In this document: one piece after another, positions 1 through 4,791 of the stretch
How positions within the stretch are numbered: position 1 is the stretch's first letter
Layout: each line of letters starts with the position of its first letter
Assembly (NCBI GenBank): GCA_937959145.1
Contig: CALGMC010000122.1
Location: 1 to 5,232, forward strand
Reading direction: 5' to 3'
DNA from: an uncultured Chlorobiales bacterium
Lineage (GTDB): Bacteria; Bacteroidota; Chlorobiia; Chlorobiales; Thermochlorobacteraceae
Length of the DNA: 5,232 nt
The notes under the pieces: generated by a model
Database searches by the model: none
Told to the model about the DNA's origin: nothing
Seen by the model: only the letters and a program-made list of their open reading frames with translations
Program-made: the position numbers and the translations under genes

Positions 1-159
1 GAACTTGAAGCCGAAGGCAACACGGAAAGCCTCGACGCCCTTATATCCGAAATGAAAAAAGGTCCGCTCGGCGCGCAGGTTCTTGCCGTCAGAGAACAGC
101 GCAAAACGCTCCAAAGCGACGCAGAGCGAAGATTTACGGACTTTGAAATCCGTCATTAA
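1..159 (+). CDS. acyP: Acylphosphatase, C-terminal part (5' end outside window)
   Basis: An open frame runs from the left edge to a TAA at 157-159 and gives 52 residues. These match the second half of acylphosphatase, a small cytosolic enzyme of about 90 residues that hydrolyses acyl phosphates such as carbamoyl phosphate and 1,3-bisphosphoglycerate. Visible landmarks are the strand ELEAEG (residues 1-6), the helix TESLDALISEMKK, the family hallmark KGPLGAQV (about residues 20-27), and the closing strand RFTDFEIRH, equivalent to the usual FSGFEIR ending. The catalytic Arg and Asn lie in the N-terminal half, beyond the window, so activity cannot be judged. The gene lies 45 bases upstream of rsfS on the same strand and could be cotranscribed with it. 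The linker between the hallmark and the last strand (EQRKTLQSDAER) is polar and unremarkable. Confidence 0.85.
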   Translation, partial: ELEAEGNTESLDALISEMKKGPLGAQVLAVREQRKTLQSDAERRFTDFEIRH

Positions 160-204
160 CTTGCAACTGAATTTCAGATTTCTATCAACGTCCAATTTTA
201 ACTT

Positions 205-777
205 TTGACGCCCTTGGCACAAAAATCAACGACCGCAAAGAAAACGTCCTCAACCGCGCGCAAGTCAAAGACAGCCTCACCAAAATCCTCCCCAGCAAAA
301 AAAACTCCGCTGAAATCGGCGAAAGCAACCGCTTCGAAAAAGACTGCGACAACCTCGTCAATCGTTGTGCATCTTGACGAAGGCGAACTCCTCACGCGAC
401 GCATCGCCGAACTCATGTTCACCAAAAAAGCCTACGATGTAACGATTATCGACGTGCGCGGCTTAACCGACATGACCGACTACTTCGTTATTTGCTCCGC
501 CGATTCCGATAAACAAGTTAAAGCCATTTCCGACGCCGTGCGCGATGGCTTACTCTTAGACGATGAACGCCCAACCTACGTCGACGACAAAGAAATGACT
601 TGGATTGTACTCGATTATGTCAATGTCATCGTTCACATTTTCCAAAAAGAACGGCGCGCTTTCTACGGGCTTGAAAAACTTTGGGGCGACGCCAAATTCA
701 CTCACCTCAAAGATGAACAAGAACTCCAACTCGTGCCGCCCAAAAAAACGCGCAAGGCAAAATCTGAACGCGCTTGA
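205..777 (+). CDS. rsfS: Ribosomal silencing factor RsfS with basic N-terminal tail
   Basis: RsfS (Iojap/DUF143 family) binds ribosomal protein uL14 on the large subunit and blocks subunit joining, damping translation when nutrients run low. The conserved domain spans about residues 62-165. It includes DVRGLTDMTDYFVICSA (83-99), W133 followed by LDY (136-138), VHIF (143-146), and the R150..FYGLEKLWGDA region (150-163). Family members are usually 105-135 residues; this reading has 190. The excess is a 54-residue N-terminal tail rich in Lys, Ala, Ser, Thr and Pro with no acidic residue, plus a basic C-terminus (PPKKTRKAKSER). The start is uncertain. TTG at 205 is the first possible start after an in-frame TAA at 199-201; a second TTG is at 214; GTG at 367 would remove the tail and leave 136 residues. 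No clear ribosome binding site precedes any of them. The long stop-free basic tail looks coding, so the long form is preferred. Confidence 0.9.
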   Translation: MTPLAQKSTTAKKTSSTARKSKTASPKSSPAKKTPLKSAKATASKKTATTSSIVVHLDEGELLTRRIAELMFTKKAYDVTIIDVRGLTDMTDYFVICSADSDKQVKAISDAVRDGLLLDDERPTYVDDKEMTWIVLDYVNVIVHIFQKERRAFYGLEKLWGDAKFTHLKDEQELQLVPPKKTRKAKSERA

Positions 778-820
778 AAACTTTCCTTGTTAACACTTCC
801 CTTGCCGTGATGAGAACGAG

Positions 821-1243
821 TTAAGCACCCAGAGCCACTTTCATTTTATCGGCAGGGTCGTATTTGACAGCGACTTCATCGCCGACACGCGGAATCGCAA
901 TTTTAGATACAGGCGTTTTAACACTCACCGTATATGGCGTGCCTGCATTAGGACGCACTTCCATTGTCAGAATCACGACAGGGTTATAGTTCAACAGCAT
1001 TCCCGTGTCTTGAATCGCAAGCACGCTTGCTTTGGCAGATATGCCTACATTGCGAATGCGCTCCGATTCTTTGAAATCACCCATTGCATCTTGCACCTGA
1101 CCTACGGCGGCGTTCATTTTGTTCAAGTCTTCTTTTCCGATGAAAAGTTTGGCAAACCATCCGAGTGGTCCTTTTCCTGAAAGAATGTTTTTTGCCTTCG
1201 ATAGGGATTCTTCAGGGTTACGATTTGCGTTGAAGTTGAGCAT
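821..1243 (-). CDS. Hypothetical protein with helical N-terminus and beta-rich C-terminal domain
   Basis: This 140-residue protein is not assigned to a named family here. It has no signal peptide and no membrane helix, so it is probably cytoplasmic. Residues 1-60 are charged and helix-prone (ESLSKAKNIL, then KEDLNKMNAAVGQVQDAM). Residues 65-138 look like a compact beta domain: VGISAKASVLAIQDTG (66-81), NYNPVVILTMEV (85-96), TPYTVSVKTPV (102-112), IPRVGDEVAVKYDPAD (117-132). The pattern 'alternating strand - DTG - NPVV - V.YDP.D' resembles a small beta domain I associate, from memory, with proteins of unknown function in actinobacteria and elsewhere. It starts with ATG at 1241-1243 and ends with TAA at 821-823, convergent with rsfS across 43 bases that hold no visible terminator hairpin. 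A candidate promoter lies upstream at 1281-1307. The consistent strand-alternation pattern and clean start support it as a real gene. Confidence 0.75.
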   Translation of the reverse strand: MLNFNANRNPEESLSKAKNILSGKGPLGWFAKLFIGKEDLNKMNAAVGQVQDAMGDFKESERIRNVGISAKASVLAIQDTGMLLNYNPVVILTMEVRPNAGTPYTVSVKTPVSKIAIPRVGDEVAVKYDPADKMKVALGA

Positions 1244-1280
1244 TGTTTGTTATGTTTTAGTTAAAGAATATGGTGTGAGG

Positions 1281-1307
1281 CAAAGGTAGAGCGTGCTGGT
1301 CTCCAAA
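1281..1307 (-). promoter_or_regulatory. Candidate Bacteroidota-type promoter for the 140-residue hypothetical gene
   Basis: Read on the minus strand, TACCTTTG (1288-1281) is an exact match to the -7 box TAnnTTTG known from Bacteroidota housekeeping promoters. A TTTG (1307-1304) stands where a -33 box would be, but the 15-base spacer is shorter than the usual 17-23. The predicted transcript would start near 1275 and leave about 30 bases before the ATG at 1243. The sequence match is direct; its use as a promoter is inference, and the short spacer lowers confidence. Confidence 0.3.
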
Positions 1308-1327
1308 AAGTCTCCGCGAAAAGGGAT

Positions 1328-1357
1328 TTTGCCATCTGCAAGAATGTCGTAAGTTTG
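1328..1357 (+). promoter_or_regulatory. Candidate Bacteroidota-type promoter for the Rieske operon
   Basis: TAAGTTTG (1350-1357) exactly matches the Bacteroidota -7 consensus TAnnTTTG. TTTG at 1328-1331 fits the -33 box, with an 18-base spacer inside the range reported for this promoter class. Transcription would begin near 1363, leaving a leader of roughly 50 bases before the ATG at 1416. It is the best-placed promoter for the four-gene plus-strand operon. No operator-like inverted repeat was seen around it. Confidence 0.4.
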
Positions 1358-1415
1358 AATCTCTAAATCATTTCAATGAATCTCCGATTAAACAACCTAT
1401 TCAATCAGACGAACT

Positions 1416-1904
1416 ATGGCTCACACACCAACGGACACATCGCGCCGCAACTTCTTGAAAACGGCGACGCTCGGAAGCCTTGCGCTCGTCGGGAATGCCT
1501 CTCTTTTAGGCACGCTCGCGGGATGCGGCGAAGACAATCCAACCTCGCCGCGCACAGGCGAGCGTGTAGAAGTGAACCTTAACGAAAACGGTTTTGAAGC
1601 CTTGCGCGAAGTCGGCGGATTTCTGAGACTCAATTTCGGAAGCAACCGCAATCGTGGAAAAGACGTGATTATTCGCCGAACTGCTCAAACAGAATTTCGC
1701 GCCGTTTCAGTCGTTTGTCCGCATGCGCAATGCGACATTGGCACGCCGAATCAAAACAGCGTAACTTGTCCGTGTCATCAATCGATGTTTAGCATGCAAG
1801 CGGGCAATTTCGGAGCGCGACTTTCAGGACCCGCCCCGCGCGGCTTAGATTCATTTGAAACCGCCTTCAACGCTGAAACCCAAATCCTAACCATCACTTT
1901 TTAA
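1416..1904 (+). CDS. Rieske [2Fe-2S] protein, Tat-exported, probable lipoprotein
   Basis: This 162-residue Rieske protein carries a high-potential-type iron-sulfur cluster for electron transfer outside the cytoplasm. The N-terminus has a twin-arginine motif SRRNFLK (9-15), a hydrophobic stretch (about 16-36), and a lipobox-like LAGC ending at C37, followed by a Gly/Asp/Asn/Pro/Ser linker. Cluster box 1 is C101-P-H103-A-Q-C106 and box 2 is C118-P-C120-H121-Q-S123. By homology with cytochrome bc1 Rieske proteins, C101, H103, C118 and H121 hold the cluster, and C106-C120 form the stabilising disulfide. The 'Pro loop' GPAPRGL is at 138-144. The residue equivalent to bovine Tyr165 is Phe125. It is the first gene of the operon, and its TAA overlaps the ATG of the next gene by one base (TAATG). 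No cytochrome b/PetB gene is in the window, so membership of a standard bc complex is not supported. The Rieske fold is certain; the physiological partner is not. Confidence 0.95.
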   Translation: MAHTPTDTSRRNFLKTATLGSLALVGNASLLGTLAGCGEDNPTSPRTGERVEVNLNENGFEALREVGGFLRLNFGSNRNRGKDVIIRRTAQTEFRAVSVVCPHAQCDIGTPNQNSVTCPCHQSMFSMQAGNFGARLSGPAPRGLDSFETAFNAETQILTITF

Positions 1905-2605
1905 TGAAGATAACGCTTGCTTTTGTGCTGTTCTGGCTCTGTTCAGAAATGCTCTTGGCACAAGTTGCCTCTCGAGACGCGCGTTTGAGCGTGTTTAGCG
2001 AACAAGAACCTACATCTGAATCTGTTTTAGAACATCGCGCCACAGCGGTTCTTGAAAGCGATTCACTTGAACAGGCGCGAAAACGGCGTCTGCTTCCGAA
2101 AAACATTAGCCTTATGGAGCGCGCATTTTGGGGAGAGAACGGCGTGTTCAGAGCGACGGGCATTGCGCCGCTTACGCCTGAATCGCGCAAAGAAGAATTA
2201 GAAGTGCGCCGAATCATGCTCACGACGCACCAAGTTGCGGGCATTGCGACGCTCGGCTTAATGATTGCTACCGTCATCGTCGGACAGCGGTATGTCGACG
2301 GCGATTTTACGCTCTACGACACCAAACGCACACTCGGCAACGCGACAACCATCGCCTACATGACCACCGCCGCGTTCTCGCTCTTCTCGCCCCCGCCTGC
2401 CGTGCGGCGCGACGAGTGGAACTCCATTTCAACCCACAAACTTTTTGCACTGATTCACTTCACGGGCATGATTGTTACGCCTATTTTAGCCAACCGCATC
2501 GCCAGCTCAAGCGGCGATTACAACCAAAAAGTGCGTTTGCATCAAACGGCGGCATACATCACGACCGCCGCTTTCAGCGCGTCCATCATTTCACTTGCAT
2601 TTTGA
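1904..2605 (+). CDS. Membrane protein with signal peptide, four helices and His pattern (cytochrome b561-like?)
   Basis: This 233-residue protein begins with a signal peptide (1-20, cleavage near LLA|Q). A polar segment of about 85 residues follows, including the charged stretch SLEQARKRRLLPKN, and is presumably periplasmic. Four predicted membrane helices come next: about 108-128, 146-163, 178-197 and 212-232. Histidines sit at H109 (start of helix 1), H178 and H185 (helix 3) and H213 (start of helix 4, in RLHQTAAY). This arrangement recalls four-helix haem-b proteins of the cytochrome b561 / ferric-reductase-like type. If the region before helix 1 is periplasmic, H109 and H178 face the periplasmic side and could share one haem. 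The gene is translationally coupled to the Rieske gene (1-base overlap) and lies 9 bases before the YceI gene. No named family is claimed. Without a haem assignment it is best described as an uncharacterised four-helix membrane protein. Confidence 0.85.
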   Translation: MKITLAFVLFWLCSEMLLAQVASRDARLSVFSEQEPTSESVLEHRATAVLESDSLEQARKRRLLPKNISLMERAFWGENGVFRATGIAPLTPESRKEELEVRRIMLTTHQVAGIATLGLMIATVIVGQRYVDGDFTLYDTKRTLGNATTIAYMTTAAFSLFSPPPAVRRDEWNSISTHKLFALIHFTGMIVTPILANRIASSSGDYNQKVRLHQTAAYITTAAFSASIISLAF

Positions 2606-2614
2606 ATTTGAACT

Positions 2615-3148
2615 ATGCTGAACTTTCTTCTTATCGGACTGCTTTTTATTGCCACGCCGAGCCGCGACGCAAAAAAAATTTCTGCCATCAAGGGCGAATC
2701 TTGGATAAAGTATTCGCTTTCGCACCCACTTCACAAAGTTGACGCCATAACGAAAGAGTTCATCTGCGACGTTGAAATCAACGATGCCAAAGAAATTCAA
2801 TCGGTGAAGGTTTCTGCCGATGTAATGACCTTCGACAGCGGAAACTCCAACCGCGATTCTCACGCAATGGAAGTTATCGATGCCTTCACTTATCCCGAAG
2901 TCTCATTCATTAGCGATGCAGTTTCAACAAACGGCAATGACTTAAATGTATCAGGAAAACTCTCGTTTCATGGAGTTACCAAGCCCGTCTCATTTTCCGC
3001 AAAAGCCCAATCGCAGAACGGCAAAACTACGGTCGAGGGAAAAATCACGGTCAAACTTGAAGACTTCAAGGTCGAGCGACCAAAATTAGCCTTGATTCCG
3101 ACCGATGAATTTCTCTACATTTCGTTTGTCGTTGTTTTTCCGTTTTGA
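2615..3148 (+). CDS. YceI family protein (periplasmic isoprenoid-binding lipocalin-like barrel)
   Basis: This is a 177-residue YceI-family protein. The family forms an extended lipocalin-like barrel, and known members bind long isoprenoid chains such as octaprenyl groups or ubiquinone-8. Motifs in order are SHPLH (36-40), FDSGNSNRDSHAM (73-85), the near-universal YPEVSF (93-98), GKLSFHGVTKPV (114-125), and the closing DFKVERPKL (150-158). The N-terminus LNFLLIGLLFIATPS acts as a short signal peptide but has no Lys or Arg ahead of the hydrophobic core. It starts 9 bases after the four-helix membrane protein gene with ATG at 2615. Its TGA (3146-3148) overlaps a possible TTG start of the next gene. 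In E. coli, yceI forms an operon with a cytochrome b561-type gene (yceJ), so the neighbour upstream fits a recurring pairing. Confidence 0.93.
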   Translation: MLNFLLIGLLFIATPSRDAKKISAIKGESWIKYSLSHPLHKVDAITKEFICDVEINDAKEIQSVKVSADVMTFDSGNSNRDSHAMEVIDAFTYPEVSFISDAVSTNGNDLNVSGKLSFHGVTKPVSFSAKAQSQNGKTTVEGKITVKLEDFKVERPKLALIPTDEFLYISFVVVFPF

Positions 3149-3162
3149 AAACTGCTCTTCAC

Positions 3163-4122
3163 ATGGCTCGTTTGCTTTTTGTCGGGGTCTTTCTCGCGCA
3201 CTTTGTGCCAACCGCATTTGCGCAGGAGTTGCTCGTTGATGTTCGCGTCAACATTGAGCAACTACCTGCCGAAGCGCGCGTCCGACTAACAAACTTTCGT
3301 CAAACCATCTTGGATTATCTCAACCGACACCGTTGGACGAACAGCACCGAGTTTGAGACAGATGAGGACAGGATTCAGTGTCAGATTGAGTTCACCTTTC
3401 TTTCGGCAAATGTTAATGTTGCGCCTGCACAGTATAGCGCGCAAATGTTCATTGGTGCCTCGCGTCCGATTTATCGCTCGCTTCGCGCCTCGTCGCTCTT
3501 GCGGATGCTAGACGCTAATGTGAATTTTTTTTACGATGAACGGCAAAGCGTTTTGATTCATAACGAACTCGTCTTCACGCCGTTAGCCAGCCTTTTGGAT
3601 TATTACGCCTACTTGATTCTTGCCTTTGACGCCGATACATTTGATAAACAAGGCGGCACACAACTTTTCACAAAAGCGTTTAACATTCGCCAACTGGCGC
3701 AATCGCAAGCCACAGGAAACTTCGCACGCGGTTGGCGCGTCGACGATGGCGGCGGCGATAATCGTGCGCAGATGATTCAAGAATACCTTGACCCTCGCTT
3801 TTTGCCGTTCCGCGATGAATTTTATGCTTACCACTACAACGGCTTGGACGAGTTTCACAAAGACCCTGACAAAGCGCGTCGCCGAATTGCTGATTCGCTC
3901 AAAAAAATCGCCGAACTCGACGCACGGTTCCCGCGCAGTTTGGTTATTAAGCGTTTCTTTGAAGCAAAGGCGATTGAAATTGGAGAAGTGTTCAAAAATG
4001 CGTCGCCCGAATTGAAGCAAGAAGTCTATGCGATTTTGCGCCGCGTCGATCCCTCGCGTGGAAGCGTTTATGAGCCGTATTTCACAGGCACAGGTGGCGA
4101 AACGGCAGGGGGCAGAAAGTAG
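3163..4122 (+). CDS. porD: PorD (DUF4835) family protein linked to type IX secretion
   Basis: This belongs to the DUF4835/PorD family, found in Bacteroidota and relatives and associated with type IX secretion and gliding; its molecular role is not established. From ATG 3163 it has 319 residues, close to the usual ~300. It begins with a signal peptide MARLLFVGVFLAHFVPTAFA cleaved before Q21. Family landmarks are DYLNRHRWT (51-59), I71-Q-C73, SRPIYRS (100-106), YYAYLILAFDADTF (147-160), GG (164-165), GW (190-191) and YAYHYNGLD (221-229). The tail ends in a Gly-rich GTGGETAGGRK. An alternative start is TTG at 3145, which overlaps the YceI stop as TTGA and adds MKTALH; it would also make a plausible signal peptide. 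ATG is chosen as the commoner codon. It is the last gene of the operon, ending 6 bases from the convergent DUF4230 gene. Confidence 0.92.
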   Translation: MARLLFVGVFLAHFVPTAFAQELLVDVRVNIEQLPAEARVRLTNFRQTILDYLNRHRWTNSTEFETDEDRIQCQIEFTFLSANVNVAPAQYSAQMFIGASRPIYRSLRASSLLRMLDANVNFFYDERQSVLIHNELVFTPLASLLDYYAYLILAFDADTFDKQGGTQLFTKAFNIRQLAQSQATGNFARGWRVDDGGGDNRAQMIQEYLDPRFLPFRDEFYAYHYNGLDEFHKDPDKARRRIADSLKKIAELDARFPRSLVIKRFFEAKAIEIGEVFKNASPELKQEVYAILRRVDPSRGSVYEPYFTGTGGETAGGRK

Positions 4123-4128
4123 CCGATT

Positions 4129-4791
4129 TCAGTCGCGAAAACGTATCGAGAGATTTTTCGGAGATTCTGAAACACGCTCAAAAATGGATTGCGTTTGAAG
4201 CAGAAGTTTTTCGCGTGCCTCGTTCAAAATGCCTGACGAATCGGCGGCTTGCAACGCGCGCTCTTTGTTGCGTTTGAGCGCGACCTCTTGAATCGCCTGC
4301 TTTGACGCCTGTTTCCAAAACACATCGAGCGTGCCGCCTTCGTTCATGATTTTGTAATCAACCATTTCAACGGAAAGAATCTCAGGCTCGGGAAACTCCG
4401 CCGAAATGCCTCGCTCTGTAACCGTGATGCGAAATCGCTTCCGCAAATCGTAACCTGCCTTCACCACGTAATCGCCTTTAACAACAACGCTGTAAGACGT
4501 GATTGCATCTTTTTCGCCGTAGCCTGTTTCAGCAGTTATAGGCTTTGAGACAGTAGCAAGTTCGAGAATTGGCGACGCCCTGCCCACAATCACGCAGTCG
4601 CGCACAAGCACTTCGGGCGTGAAGCCGAAGGCACGTTGAAATTCATCAGCGATTTTGCGCGCCGCCTCTTGACTTGCAACAAAGGCTTTCTGTGAGTTTT
4701 CTTGTGGGAGTTTGAAGAGAAAGTAATAGACGCTCGCCGCCGCAAGTGCAATCGCAAGAAAAAGCAGTGTGAGGCGGGTTGTGAGTTTCAT
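4129..4791 (-). CDS. DUF4230 family membrane-anchored protein
   Basis: This 220-residue protein has a basic N-terminus (KLTTR), one membrane helix (about 7-27, rich in Leu/Ala), and then a soluble domain. It fits the DUF4230 family of bacterial proteins of unknown function. Supporting features are the ELATVSKPIT start of the domain (77-86), VVVKGDYVVKAGYDLRKRFRITV (102-124) corresponding to the family's 'G.v.aGiDl..i.v' stretch, FPEPEIL (133-139), and a C-terminal helical part (about 160-208) with GILNEAREKLL (187-197). The single helix could be an uncleaved anchor holding the domain outside the membrane. The ATG (4789-4791) directly abuts the TAA of the CPBP gene upstream (TAAATG on the minus strand), so the two are very likely cotranscribed and coupled. 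The family assignment is from pattern recognition and is fairly, not fully, secure. Confidence 0.82.
   Translation of the reverse strand: MKLTTRLTLLFLAIALAAASVYYFLFKLPQENSQKAFVASQEAARKIADEFQRAFGFTPEVLVRDCVIVGRASPILELATVSKPITAETGYGEKDAITSYSVVVKGDYVVKAGYDLRKRFRITVTERGISAEFPEPEILSVEMVDYKIMNEGGTLDVFWKQASKQAIQEVALKRNKERALQAADSSGILNEAREKLLLQTQSIFERVSESPKNLSIRFRD

Noticed and set aside
167..177. Perfect 11-base palindrome CTGAATTTCAG between acyP and rsfS
   Set aside because: Too short and AT-rich to be a terminator stem, with no T-run; as a possible operator it has no second copy or other support.
788..795. Palindrome TGTTAACA in the convergent gap between rsfS and the hypothetical gene
   Set aside because: An eight-base palindrome without loop cannot form a terminator hairpin, and no U-tract follows.
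1376..1582. A 68-residue plus-strand frame starting before the Rieske gene
   Set aside because: It overlaps the Rieske signal region in another frame; the first residues give no domain, and the Rieske ATG at 1416 is clearly right because it supplies the Tat motif.
1894..2277. A 127-residue open frame antisense to the four-helix membrane protein gene
   Set aside because: The plus-strand gene has a signal peptide, membrane helices and tight coupling to its neighbours; the antisense frame has no such support.
2416..2742. A 108-residue plus-strand frame bridging the membrane protein and YceI genes
   Set aside because: It is out of frame with both genes, rich in His/Arg/Cys as frame-shifted products often are, and would disrupt the YceI reading frame.
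3583..4020. A 145-residue minus-strand open frame inside porD
   Set aside because: It lies wholly within porD, whose product has clear family motifs; the antisense translation shows no recognisable domain.
4621..4633. Thirteen-base string GAAGCCGAAGGCA shared with positions 7-19
   Set aside because: Both copies lie inside unrelated genes on opposite coding strands, are made of common codons, and have no flanking similarity, so it is taken as chance.
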